A DNA stretch of 64,000 nucleotides from NCBI RefSeq assembly GCF_020360975.1, contig NW_025408667.1, positions 3,224,001-3,288,000 on the forward strand, in the 5' to 3' direction. Position 1 is the stretch's first letter, and each line of letters begins with the position of its first letter. Made by a program: the position numbers and the translations under genes. Shown one piece after another: positions 1-11,763 of the stretch. The notes under the pieces are model-generated. The model worked only from the letters and a program-made list of their open reading frames with translations, was not told the origin of the DNA and did no database searches. The DNA comes from Hirsutella rhossiliensis. Lineage: Eukaryota > Ascomycota > Sordariomycetes > Hypocreales > Ophiocordycipitaceae.

Positions 1-1558
1 GAACTTAATAATATAAATATTAAAATTATATTATTCTATAGAGAAATAAATACTTATATCCGTGTATACGCTTTTATACTACTCTCCTATATTTAGTAGT
101 AATAGGAAGGGCCTTAAAGGCCGCTATAACTTTAGTTACTAAGCTATCTCTACCTCTAAGACCTTCTCCTCCTTAGTTATAGAATTTAGTATAACGGGTA
201 TTTCTTAACTTCTACTTTAGGGAATAGCTTCCTAAGCTACTAAAGCTTTACTAAGAGTTATAAACTATATAATCGGGTTCTAAATTGCTCTCCTCTTCTT
301 ACTTCTCTATAGCCGGGCTACTTCTACCTCTAGCTTCGTAATTCTATTACTATGCTTAGAAACTATTTATTCTTAGGCTTTAAAGCCTTTAGCTATTATA
401 GTATAACGCCTTTAAGTGCTAGGAAACTTATTCTTTCTAAAACCGCTAGTCTAGCGGCTGGTTCTTAAGTATATTACTAGGAGCTAAAAGTAGCGCCGAA
501 TTTATAGATGTCTCTACTATATCTACGTAAATTTCTATATACCGCAATGCCTTAGATCGTAAGATTAGCTAATTTCTACTAACCCTTTAGCCGGATAATA
601 TATTCCTTACTATTATTCCGACCTTACGTGCTTTAGTATATACCTATATAAATTTACCTTATTAAGGGGCGTAGGATCTACCGGATAGGTTAATTTCTAA
701 AGTTCTTCCTAATATAATGCCTTAATAGCGTTAAAAACACCTTTATCTAATAGCTAGAGGCTATAAGAGTAGTAGGAAGGAAGGTAATAGTAGTAGACGT
801 TGTTTAAAATATATATAGCTATCTATATATCTATTAGATAAACTACGTAATAATATCGCTACTATATTACTAAGGATTAAAGCGATCGTATCGAACGTTT
901 TAAATAATAACGTTACCTAAGTAGCCTAGGTAGTAAGTAGTAATATCGCTACCTAAGGTAAAATAAAGTACTATAAGAAGTAAACTTCTTACTATAATTT
1001 AGATAGATAATTAATTATCTTTTTTTATCTACTATAACCTATTAGTTTTAACTAATAGTATCCTAGTTAAGGTAGTTAGTCGATATCGATATTAATTTAA
1101 CTATTAATCGATATCGTATTAATATAAAGATCGATATTAAATAATATCGATAGTAGTTAATCCGACCTTTATCTAGTCCATTTTCCTTAGATAGAGCTAC
1201 TATATATATTATAATTTTAGAAATAGGACCTAAAAACGAGTTTAGCTTAAACCGATAACGGTAGGACTTACTTCTTTTAGTTATATATATATAGGAAATT
1301 AGATAGTTTATATATATCGATATCGATCGATATCGCTAGTCGGTATCGATATTATATCGATCGTATCGATAAATACCCTAAGTAGCGGTAAGGTTATCGA
1401 GCTTTTATAGGGTGCCGAAAAGCAAGGGATACTAGGATTTATATATAAGGACTTATTAATAGAAATATATATTATCGTTTAAACTTAATTATACTTACCC
1501 TTATACTTCCGCCCGCGCTCTTAGCTTACTAAGAAATATATATATACTATAGGAATTA
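1..1558. repeat. RIP-degraded repeat, family not recognised
   Basis: AT-rich sequence with almost no CA or TG dinucleotides and stops in every frame, as expected for a repeat hit by RIP. Positions about 1075-1380 are dense in ATCGAT-type palindromes. It joins Helitron copy 1 at 1559, where similarity to Helitron copy 2 stops, so it is a different unit. I could not assign a family and see no gene. Confidence 0.6.
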
Positions 1559-4500
1559 TTTAGCTATAGGCTAACTTAATATTAATCGGATAAGTTTCCT
1601 AATATAAGGGTTTAGTCTAGATAGGGATTATAAGTTTTTCTAGATTTAATTAGTTTAGATTTTATATAGTCTAATATAAAACGAGATATAACTAAATAAT
1701 ACGGCCTAAAAAGTAGAGCTTAATTATTTAGTAGCCCCTAAGTTATATAGTAGCCCTTAAATTATTCTATTTTACTTTATATAAGAATATTATTTACGTA
1801 ACTCTTATTTATATCTTTTATAGTAAAATAAGTTCTTAGGATTATTTAATTTCTATTATCTATATCCGCTATAGTAAGAAGAAACCTATCGGAGATTTCG
1901 TAAGTAAACGAAAATCTATTAGTAATACTAAGAACTACCTAGCTTATCGTAACTAGCGTAACTCTTATATTAGCTCTATCTCCTATACTATAAGATATTT
2001 ACTACTAAGTAAAGCGTTCTAGATCTAAGAACGCGATCTAGACGTTAAAGAATCTTATTATCGGCCCTTCCTTAAATAATAGTCTTACTTTAAAAAGAAG
2101 AAAAGAAGATACTAGTCTATTACCTTTAAATAATAGATCTAGAACCTAGCCTATATCGTTAGAGAGGGTACGGTAATATTATATAGCGAGGATATTATTT
2201 AAATCCTTAATTAGCTAACCGTGTATAGGGCTAGGGACGCTATTATTACTAACTTAATAAAGCTTAGGGCTCTAGATACTAGCTCCCTTACCTCCTATAT
2301 AGTAAACGACCTATCTAATTATATTATACTTTATTCTAGCTATTATCTAAAGTAGTATAATAAGTATAGATTATACTTACTTAGTAACTAAATATTATAA
2401 AGGGGGGAAGGACTTATAAGATAGCCCTTTTATAGCTAGGGCGAGGGTTAAGATCGCCGCTATCTAGCGCGACTATTATTTATAACGCTATATAAGGGAA
2501 ACTATATTACTAACGCCTATAATATCTTAGCTAGGAAACGTTTAAGATTTAAAGGCTATTAAAGAAGGTATCTACTCTTATACTATAGTTCGTAGTAGCT
2601 TCGGGCTAACTATAAAATATAAATATAAGTTAAGATCGACTATAGATAGGACTATAAATAGATAGGTTTTAAGATAGGGGTATAATATCTAAGGAAGGAG
2701 ACGATAGACGCTACTTCTTAAAGTCTAATATTAACGCTAAGGACTATACTAATATACTACTTTCGCCCGCTTAACTATATAGGTATCTTAAGTAACTAGG
2801 GATCGAGCTAAACTCTAAATAAGGTAAGGAAGATAAGGATAGTAATAGGGATAATAATTCTATAGATAAAAGCCCTCTTTACTATTAGCCGCTATAGCTA
2901 TTTATATATCTAAGGCGTGGTCGCTGAGGTCCCGCCCTAGGTATAGGAGGGCGGCTAAGAAGGCTTTAGAGAGAAAAATAATTATTAAGACTATAACGAT
3001 ATCTTTAGAGTCTAGTAATAATTCTACTAAAAGAATTAGCGGTCTCCTATATACTAGATCCTATATAGAATAGCGACCTTAATACTTATACCTTAACGGA
3101 CTATAATAAGGCTACCCTATATAAATTCTAAACTAAGCTCGAAAATAACTAAATAAAATACTATAGCCGATACCGCGAGTATTAGTTTTAAATAAAAATT
3201 AATTATAACGGTATTTACTTACGTTACTATTAAAAGGATAAGAAGTATAGCCCTAATAAGCCTTACTTCTTCTCTATAAAAACTAACTTAACTTTAGCCC
3301 CGTCTTAGCTAGATTACCTAAGCTTATACTTACTAAAGAGTTATTAATTACTCGCGTCTATATCTATATAAATATTATACTAGTAAGAGGGTAGTAGTAT
3401 AAGTATTATAGGTATATTATTTACTTTCTTTATAAGGTTAGCTTAGTATATAACTAGCTCTTACTTTTACTATAGGAGTTAAATATAGTATTACTACGTC
3501 TTACTAATACGTTATTATACGCTAATCTTAGCCGATAATTTACTTATAAGTTTTATATACGCCGCTAAGCGGTTATAATATAGCTTAACTTCCTTTACTA
3601 TTATTATCCTAGCTATTAATCTATTGCTATCAACGACGAGTAACTAAGCTAACTACCTAAGGATAGTAATATAGTAAACGCTATCCCTTATAGTTAAGTA
3701 GAGGCTACTAATATAGGACTAAAGGAAGATTAGGAGGTAGAGCTTAACTTAGAGGATATAGCTATAGTGCTTAATTTATTAGCTAAGGAGATAGAGCTTA
3801 ATACTTTATAGTCTATTCTCGCGGGTAAATCTAAAGCGGATGCTAAGCAACCCCTTACTATAGGCTCTCTAGGGTAAGCGAGGCACGAGCTCTAGCTTCT
3901 TAATATATAGTATACGCCGATTAATAAGTTTAATTACTCCTAGGCCTTACTCTCCTTAATATTCCCTTACTTCTTTCTAGATAGTAGAGCCGACTTTATA
4001 TAGCCTTACTTACGGTCGATTAAGTATAAGGATTATATCGAGCACGCGATATAGTAGTACGATAGCCGTTTCGCGCGGTACCTAACCTTTTATTTTATTA
4101 TATTTAATACCCTAATACGGTCCTAAGGATATACGTAGTTAAAATTCTTTATAAAGTAATATAATAGTACTCGCGAACCGCTTATACGAGAGTAGCTTCT
4201 ATAAGCACTTAAATATAGTAAGGATCCTAAGGCGTAGGCGCTAATTAACTCGATTATAAGGTATATAGTATCGATTCGCGGTACGCGCCCCTTTTAGAAT
4301 AAAAAGAGGTAGGATCTTAAGGTATATACCTATAACCTAAGCTATCCTAGCGTATTTATTATATTTAGCCCGGCCGATTTATACTAGCGGAGCCTCTATT
4401 AATATATACCCTAGTATAAGGAATAGCTATATATATTTAAGCTAGAAAGGATAGTATTATTACGGTACTTATTATAGTAGAACCCTTATATTACTACTTT

Positions 4501-7500
4501 CTACTTTTACCGCTAATACTATCTCTTTTAGGATATTATATTAAGAATAAAGTTTAGCGTAACGGATTACTAGGATCGGTATAAATAGTAAGGGCGTAGG
4601 AGTCTATATAACTATAGCTTATACTAAATAGAGAATAGCCCGGTAGCCGATATAAGGGATAAAGCCGCTCGCGACCTTTTTATATATATATAGGGATTCT
4701 ATATTACTACTATTAACCTAGAGCCGAGTAGGATAATACTATATAGTAAAGGGAATCCTCTAAGTATAGATCTACTAAGTATAGAGATAATATTCTTATA
4801 ACTCTTATAAATCGTTAACCGCTACTAGCGCTATAGATATAATACTATGTATTACTTACGCGTTTATAAGAGAACTAGGGACCTAGCGAACGATATAAAA
4901 GGGGCTATAGCCGATATTAAGGCGGCTAATATCGCCGATCTAAAAAGGGAGTATTATTTTAACTTCCCCCGCGCCTTATAGGAGCTAGCTATAGTTATTA
5001 GGAAAGAAGGTAAGTCCTATTATATCTTTAAGGTAGCCCGTAATAATAGCTTTATAAACTACTTTAATCTTATTATTATTCTAGGCTAACTAGCTAATAT
5101 TAATATATCGCCCTATACTAGCTTATAGGTAGTTATTATATATACTACTAAGTATTATAGTAAATTAAAAAAGAAGATAGAGCCTTACTATAAGCTTATA
5201 GATTAGGTTTTACTATATATAGTATACTACTAGCCCTTATTATCCTTCTCCTTTTACCTTATAAATAAGTTAATTACTAAGAGAGATTATTTAGTATAGG
5301 AAATTTCTTACTTATTACTTAATATCCCTTTATAGGAAGGCACTTAAATAGTTATATATATTAACTACCGTCCGTTAAAGTAGTATACTCGGTTATACCG
5401 CGTCGACGAGGATATTAATAAGGCTATTAGTAGCTACTAGAAATATTTATAAAGAAATAACTAATATAAGAGTATAACCTATCTTAAGTACCTATAGTCC
5501 TATAATCTTAAGAGGTAGAGGAGACTTAGTACGAACGTAAAGAGGAGGGTCCTATCTTATTTCCCTTAGTATAGGTTAGTAGAGGCGTTACCTTAGTTTT
5601 ATAACTTCTACTATATTAAGTTAATAATAGCTTATTTATATTACTCTCTAAAGTAGCTACTTACTATAAATAGGCGGCGGTTTAAGTCCTTTATAGTAGC
5701 GTATTAATACTACTAGCAGCGATACTATTTCTATAAGGACGACTATTATAAGGAGGTAGGAGTAAATAAGCTATAGGTAAAGGATAATAAGTTTAAGCGG
5801 GAGGAGTATAAAGAGCTTATTATATAGAAAGATTAGTATAAACTCGCTTATATACTACTAGACTATCTACTAAAGGAGGATAATATTAACGTACTAGGCC
5901 GGCGAGATATCGATATAAATTATAACTAGACTCCCTATATTAAATAGTATACTAATAACGGTATTTTCTATAGCGACTTTTAAAAGTAATATAAAGCCGA
6001 AAACCCCTTTTACCTTAATATAGATTATTAGCCGCTAAAGGCTCGCGATTCCCTAAGTTTAAAGTAGCGCTTAGTATACGATATAGTAATAAGCTACTTT
6101 CTAACCTAGGCCTATTCCTAATTATTACTTTATATAGATAGTAGCGGTAGTATAAGTAAGTTATACCTTATTAATCTACTCTTAGCGTACCTCTAAGCCG
6201 CCTTAAGCGAAAGAGGGACGCCTATTTAGCGTGCCGCGCCTATAAGCGTTATAGGAAATTAGATATTAGGCACTACCTTATACTCTTTACTATACCTCCC
6301 TATAATAAGGACTTTAAGCCCTTATTAGCGATCGATAAAGCTTAGCTATAGAAGAAGGTAAAGGATATTAAGTACCTAATTATTAATAAAAAGAGTATAC
6401 TAGGTCTACGATAGCTATTATAGATTAATAACCGTCTCTATAAAGCGTTCTTAAATAAGAATAAGGAGTTTTTTAGTAGTCTTAATATCCTCTTAGTTAG
6501 CGACTTCTTTTAGCTCCCGCCTATATTATAGAAGCCTCTTTATTACGATAAAAAGGTATAGGGAGTAGAGATTAAGGGTAAGAACGTATATTAGCGCTTC
6601 GATAAAACGGTTTTCTTAAAGGTTACCTAGTATTAGCGCGGCGATAATTAAGGAGTATTTTGCTTAGCTCTTAAGGAATTATAGCTATATAAACTATCTA
6701 TAAAGTCCTAGAAGCTCCTCTCTAGCTATATTTAAGCGAAGCTAGACGATTAAGAGGTTACTAAGTTTATTAATTCCTTATAAGTATAAGCTATAAAAGA
6801 TAGGGTAAATAAATATAACTACTACTACCTCGACCTCTTAGCCTAGCCTATTATATAGGTTATAGCTAAGAACGTTAGCCTTAGTACTACTACTACTCTT
6901 AACGATAAGGTAGGTAACCTTATAAAGTAGATTCCTATATATATTAGCGCCCGTTTAATACTAACGTTTAACCTTTAGTAGCTAGTTAGCCTTTATAATA
7001 GTATACGTAGTATAGTATATAATATTGCCTAAGCGCCTAGAGCTAACCTTATATAAGACCCTCCCTATATAATTATAATAGAGTTTAATAAGTATATAAG
7101 GCCGGTATTCCTAACTATTATAGATAGTAGGAAGATTATCTTAATTCTACTAGTAGTTAAGGACTTCCTTATTAGAGCTATACTCTATACTTATATATAG
7201 TTTCCCTTAATCGTATACTACGCTATTATAGTTTATAAGTTATAGAGTATTACTAAAGATATAATTATAATAGATCTATCCTACTATAACTTTTAGACTA
7301 GATTAAGCTATATAGCTATCTCGCGTATAAAAACACTATAGGGTCTAATATTAGATGCCCCGTTTAACTATAATTATCTAACTTATACGTTGCTACTAGA
7401 AGGAATTAAGATAAAGATAAGGGATTAATAACTTTATAAATAATAGATTCTTACCTAGAATCTATATAAGATAGGTTATAGGTCTATATAACTCTACTTA

Positions 7501-7686
7501 ATACTACCCGCGATAAGAATAATACTTTTTAAGGTATAGAAGAATATAAGATTATATATATTAATATACTATACTAATAGTTCGGTGACTATTAAACTAG
7601 TAGCTAGACTTATAGCCTTCGGCTAATTATACGCCTTATACTATAGCCCTAAATACTAAAGGTGTAAGGTATAGCGTAGTATTTTA
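1559..7686 (+). mobile_element. Helitron copy 1, RIP-degraded
   Basis: A rolling-circle transposon. The same sequence occurs in inverse orientation at 29082-50111; once the insertions there are removed the two copies are 6128 and 6124 bp long, which fixes both ends. The left end begins TTTAGC after an A and carries a short palindrome (6-bp arms, 3-nt loop) that is perfect in copy 2. The right end, after a small ACAC/GTGT hairpin, stops at TATTTTA, compatible with a mutated CTRR terminus. De-RIPed reading shows a Helitron N-terminal domain, an HUH Rep region and a PIF1-type helicase. Dead: many TAA/TAG stops. Confidence 0.85.
3800..7440 (+). pseudogene. Helitron Rep-helicase protein, RIP-killed
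   Basis: Degenerate coding region of the Helitron replication protein, which would nick and unwind DNA for rolling-circle transposition. Reading through RIP stops: a Helitron-like N-terminal domain at about 4010-4500; the HUH nuclease region at about 4585-4625, where both His codons now read Tyr (Y-N-Y for H-N-H); the helicase P-loop (D-G-S-G-G-T-G-K-S when CA/TA changes are reversed) at about 6138-6162; a Walker B region near 6378; a GDFFQLPP-like motif near 6500; and the terminal helicase motif with A-P-F-N near 7320-7380. Virtually all stops are TAA/TAG, derivable from CAA/CAG or TGG. The true start was not determined. Confidence 0.8.
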
Positions 7687-8065
7687 TAAGTTTATTATTT
7701 CAGTTTTAGAGAATTTAATAATAAATTAGAGATTTTGCAAGGGGGTCGAAATTGCAGTTTTATATGGAATTTAGAGGTGTCTAGCTCACTTGTCTGTCCA
7801 GCTAGCAATCATCATGTCAGTGAGGCGAAGCATAAAGGGGGGGAAGGTGAGAATGGTACTGACGTACGGCTGACACCGTATTTGTCACCATGACGCCAAC
7901 TTCTTCTGGCGCTTTTTCCAGCGCGTGACCGCTAGAGCGTCAGTCGCTGCAGCAGCCCGACCTGCATGCACAATCGTGCTTGATGATAATTGATGCTCTT
8001 TCCCCTCCTTTTGGATTGGCTGTTTCGTGAAGGAGCTATGTTTATATCGACCTATTAGGTATTTC
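7687..8065. other. Junction between repeat and cluster; no gene seen
   Basis: Base composition returns to normal at about 7740, just inside the Helitron end. The stretch is the upstream region of the alpha/beta-hydrolase gene. I see no open gene, tRNA or recognisable repeat in it. Confidence 0.5.
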
Positions 8066-8073
8066 TATATAAG
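8066..8073 (+). promoter_or_regulatory. TATA box of the alpha/beta-hydrolase gene
   Basis: TATATAAG, 147 bp before the chosen ATG at 8220. The distance implies a 5' leader of roughly 110-120 nt; an upstream ATG at about 8108 lies in that leader. Confidence 0.45.
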
Positions 8074-8219
8074 ACCTAGCTTTCCACGCTTCTCTATAGC
8101 TAGAAAGATGCCATGAATATCATCCACTCGTTTCTACTTCCCACATTCGAGCAATATATGTCTCAAATATATCTAGCAGGTCTGAATCCAAGGCCCCCAT
8201 TTTGCCACTGAGCAGGAAA

Positions 8220-9383
8220 ATGAACGAAAAGTTTTATGGATTCAACAGGCGCGACCTTGTTTACTCCTGCATAAATGGACACGAGCTACTAGCAACAGTA
8301 CTAACGCCGAGGATGCTGGAGAATCAGCCCAGTTCTCAGCGCCCTATCTTAGTACATTGGCATGGCGGAGGTTTTATTGCCAGAGATCGTATGTATGGGC
8401 CATGGTGGCCGAAGTGGTGAGTTTATAAATTTGAGAAGTGAAATCACGTAAAGTAATAAATGCTATAGGTCTCTTGAGCTTGCTCTATCGCAGAACGCTA
8501 TAGTGATTAGTCCGGATTATCGACTCGCCCCCGAAGCTAGCGGCAGCGAAATTCTGGCGGACGTCGCGGCTTTCTGCAACTGGATGCATAATGAATTGCC
8601 GCTCATCGCGAGGCGGGATTCGTGGGTAGTCTATCCCGATATCACGCGTGTTGCATCGCTAGGTGAGAGCGCAGGAGGCTACCTAGCTATCCAGTTGGCC
8701 ATATTATCACCAAAGAAGGGCCTTCGAGCAGTCATCTGCATCTCTGCGCCCTTACATCATGAGAGCAACTTAAAGCACTCGATACCACAGCCTAGAATCA
8801 TATTGGGAACACGGCCGCCGCCACCTAGGCAAGCCGAAGCGCTTATTAGGGGTTATATGCGAAGCAGTACACCTGGTTCTATTAGGTCACAGGGCGATCC
8901 GACCGAGATGTGGCAGCTAGTGCTTAGCATCGCCCGTAAGTCGTCTCTATAGCTGTCTCCCTTCTTTACGAAAATTCCCAAAAGACAACCCTTCTAGAAA
9001 GACCAAAAAGAGATAACAATATGGATGTTCTAGAGCAAGCATGGCTTCCCCGACTCTTAGGCTTAGCGTCGAACGAGAGGCTCAACTTGACGTTAATGCT
9101 TGATGAACTAGAATGCATGCCACCGTTATGGATCATTCATTCGGTGCAAGACTCAGTGGTATGTGCTCAAGATTATTCCAAAGCTATTTTCTAACGTTAA
9201 CCGAGCCTTGAGGTTCCTGTAGAATGTTCGACCGAGTTTGTAAAAGCAGTGGAGGAGAAATACCCTAACCTTCCTGTCCTTTTATCGTTAGAGCAAGGGG
9301 ATCATGGCTTCGACTCATCGTTAGGTATGGCAGAGCATTGGATCCAGGAGGGATGTCGATTTATCCGCCAGTTCTGGCCATAA
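8220..9383 (+). CDS. Alpha/beta-hydrolase, HSL/fold-3 type, 331 aa
   Basis: Predicted serine hydrolase (esterase/lipase or polyketide-release type). Four exons: 8220-8416, 8469-8935, 8998-9158, 9213-9383; introns of 52, 62 and 54 bp all begin GT and end AG and the phases join without a stop. The oxyanion-hole HGGG is at residues 48-51; the nucleophile is Ser133 in GESAGG; the acid is Asp273 and the base His306 in GDHGF, so the triad is complete. No signal peptide or membrane segment. The start at 8220 is the first ATG in the open frame; an in-frame TTG lies 18 bp upstream. Outermost left gene of the cluster, convergent with the dehydrogenase. Because the PKS has no thioesterase, release of its product is a plausible role (inference). 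Confidence 0.88.
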
Positions 9384-9640
9384 GCCTGCGAAATATTAAC
9401 ATATGTCTACTGGGGTTAACTTGTCATGGCTCTTCTCTTCCTTCTCCTCTTCAATATGTCCACTTCTTCCTCCAGCCTGGCGATGGTACTGTCATGCTCT
9501 GCTCATCTATTCTCAATTTGCCAGCCCTCAGCCGTCTTGATATACCGTCTCAGTTTTGCAGGCGGTTTTTTTTCTTGCCGAAATCACGAATATAGTGGCT
9601 GGTTTTCGTGTATCGCCGGTCCCCAAACAAGGCGTAAGCG
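9384..9640. other. Convergent intergenic region; no gene seen
   Basis: 3' flank between the convergent hydrolase and dehydrogenase genes. Short open frames here (for example near 9426-9842) have no recognisable domain and are treated as chance. Confidence 0.5.
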
Positions 9641-9730
9641 TAAGAGGCTGGCCCAGAGTTTATTCAACGAACAGGTGCCTAGATGTTGTCTATCTAGAGC
9701 TAAGGAGGAAAGAAAGGGCGAAGCCACGAG
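9641..9730 (+). repeat. Dispersed short repeat, copy 1
   Basis: Starts AGGCTGGCCC and includes ACAGGTGCCT. A related stretch of about 85 bp lies at 28141-28225 in the same orientation, and a shorter one at 20337-20372. Family unknown; possibly a relic of a small element near gene ends. Confidence 0.5.
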
Positions 9731-9876
9731 TTTGGTCTTGATAACATGCAGAATGTTGTCGCGGCAACGGGCGGGGCCGGTGGCGGAGCATGAACCTCCG
9801 GCTTGGTGCAACCGGGCCCACCATGCCAGGAACAGCCCGTGACAGTAGGTATATTCCGGAATTCTGCGCCCGGTCC

Positions 9877-10896
9877 TTAATTGCTGGTAAAGCCACCGTC
9901 GACAACTACTCCTGCGCCCTGCATGAAGCTGCTCATGGGAGATGCCAGAAACACTATGCTGTCGGCAACTTCCTCAGTCATGGCCATTCTCCTCATAGGC
10001 GTCTGAGCAACGCGGGCAAGGAGAGGACTGTTTGGCGTTGTTCTCAAATGACATGATATCAACGGAGTCTCCACGTATCCCGGGCAGACTGCATTTATTC
10101 GGATGTTGAACTCTGCATAGGTGTTGGCGTCGGCCTTGGTCAGTCCCATGACTCCTAGTTTGCGTGGTATTGTCAGCTCCAGCTCGAGGCCAGCCGGCTT
10201 TCGTCGCGGCATCATACCGTGCTTCGCTGTAGTATAGGCAGTTTGGTTCACGGGACTGCGAGCAGCGATGATGCCGTACATTGATGCCACGTTGATGATG
10301 CACCCGCGTCCTCGACGCACGCCTAGATCCCTAATGGAAAAGTACTCTAGGTTAGCAGACATTCAGATGCTGAGGCCGACGGGGTTTGTTCATCGTGGGT
10401 ATGGGATATTGTTCAGCCTTACTCCTGACCCATCATGACCGCAAGCTCCTCCTTTTGACACCTATAGACGCCACTTAGATTGGTGTCAAGCATATTGTGC
10501 CAAAACTCATCGCCCATTTCGTGCGTCCGAGGCTCAAGGCCGCCAATGCCAGCATTGTTAACCGCAGTATCTAGGCGCCCGAACTTGGCAACAACCTGAG
10601 CAATGCCATTCTTGACCTCCTCCGAGTTTCTGACGTCCATAGTGAGAGTCATCACCGTGACACGGGGAAATTTGCTCTGGACTGTTGCGGCAGCCTCATT
10701 CAGGGCTTCCCCATTGATATCGGCCAACGCTAGATTGGTTATGCCGTGCTTTCCGAAAGCAAGTGCAACTTCCAGGCCGATACCTGAGATGGACGTGTTC
10801 AATAGTCCACGCTTGTTATAACTGAACCATCAAGTCGACAGACTCACCGGAAGCAGCGCCAGTAATGATTGCAGAACCTTGTAAAAGGGACGACAT
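9877..10896 (-). CDS. Short-chain dehydrogenase/reductase, 266 aa
   Basis: Classical SDR, a cytosolic NAD(P)-dependent oxidoreductase acting on alcohols or ketones. Four exons read 10896-10848, 10783-10423, 10330-10218, 10154-9877; introns of 64, 92, 63 bp. The 63-bp intron is in frame and free of stops, so a simple ORF reading wrongly includes it. Motifs: cofactor-binding TGAASGIG (residues 12-19), NNAG (92-95), catalytic Ser153 in NVAS, Tyr169 and Lys173 in YTTAK, PGYVETP, and the C-terminal DGGF typical of FabG-like members. The start at 10896 is supported by the first exon, which supplies the first half of the Rossmann motif. Likely a tailoring ketoreductase or alcohol dehydrogenase for the PKS product (inference from position). 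Confidence 0.9.
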
Positions 10897-11080
10897 AGAG
10901 GACAGATATGAGTGCCAGTAGCTAGGAGGTGAGAGCCAATTATTACTACGTGGACCTAGGTCCTAGATTTGCCGCGGAGTGGGTAGTCACAAAGGCAACT
11001 GTGTGGTAGTGTCAGTTGAAACTAACAGGTTGCAATGGATGAGAAATGGATTCTTGATTGTCCGTCTAAATGATGGTAAG
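10897..11080. other. Upstream region of the dehydrogenase gene
   Basis: Non-coding, normal composition. No clear TATA box. I see no further feature. Confidence 0.4.
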
Positions 11081-11168
11081 AAGTTGGCTTCTTATAGTGC
11101 TATGTTTTGCCTTAGGTGGCGATGTTGCCACTTGTCACCCAGGCTGCCTAGGTGACGTTGTCAACTAG
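11081..11168 (+). repeat. Relic of an LTR-like repeat
   Basis: About 85 bp resemble, in inverse orientation, 51381-51465 next to the gag-only Copia remnant: both carry the CTTCTTATAGT stretch, a GGTGGCGATG(T)GCCAC palindromic core and a GCCTAG(G/A)TGAC stretch. It lies in the gap between the dehydrogenase promoter and the PKS 3' end. Confidence 0.6.
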
Positions 11169-11404
11169 AACGTTCGACACCATCGCTTTAATCCTTGGTA
11201 ATGCGACAGCGATACACGCCTGTCGCGGATGGCAATTGATCTTTCTCCGGTTCGGTCACGTCTTCCGAGCCAGAGCTCATCTTTTAGTCTGGCAGGGCAG
11301 ATGGTTATAGCGCAAAGAGGTTGCCTCAAAGCAGACATTGCGGGCGTTTCTCAGTGCAAATCGTGTTGAGAGAAAAGTGGGACTACAAAGATATCTAAAT
11401 CGAA

Positions 11405-11475
11405 CCCGAGCTAAATCAAATCAAATTAGATCTATAATTCCTATTCCCAATCAACTCAAATTGGAATTAATCCAT
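11405..11475. repeat. CAAAT-rich repeat, possibly hAT-derived
   Basis: Contains AAATCAAATCAAATTAG and CCCAATCAACTC. Similar CAAAT-rich runs occur at 28805-28880 and at 50284-50370; the last lies beside a hAT transposase remnant, so all three may be ends of hAT elements or derived short elements. The remaining bases from 11169 to 11763 show no gene. Confidence 0.4.
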
Positions 11476-11763
11476 TTGCAAGCCTGATTCTAGTGCACGA
11501 GCAGGGTCGATGCGACTTGGACGAAGTGATTGTTCACAAGGAGAGAAGGAAATTCCCAAGGAAAAACTCCGACTATAGCTATTTACACAAACATTCATGA
11601 AGTGAGACTATTCACAAAGTATGACAGTTACGTGGTCGTTCCTTCATATCACACAACGGAAGCCCAGAGGACTGGAGGATCTTGATTTTTCCATGGTATA
11701 TTACCATTCTAAGAGCGAGCCGACGCCACCTTTGTCTGGTCGTTTTCTCCGGAGAGTCATCAT

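Noticed and set aside
9426..9842. 138-codon plus-strand open frame and its overlaps
   Set aside because: Lies in the convergent 3' region, low-complexity hydrophobic start, no domain; probably chance.
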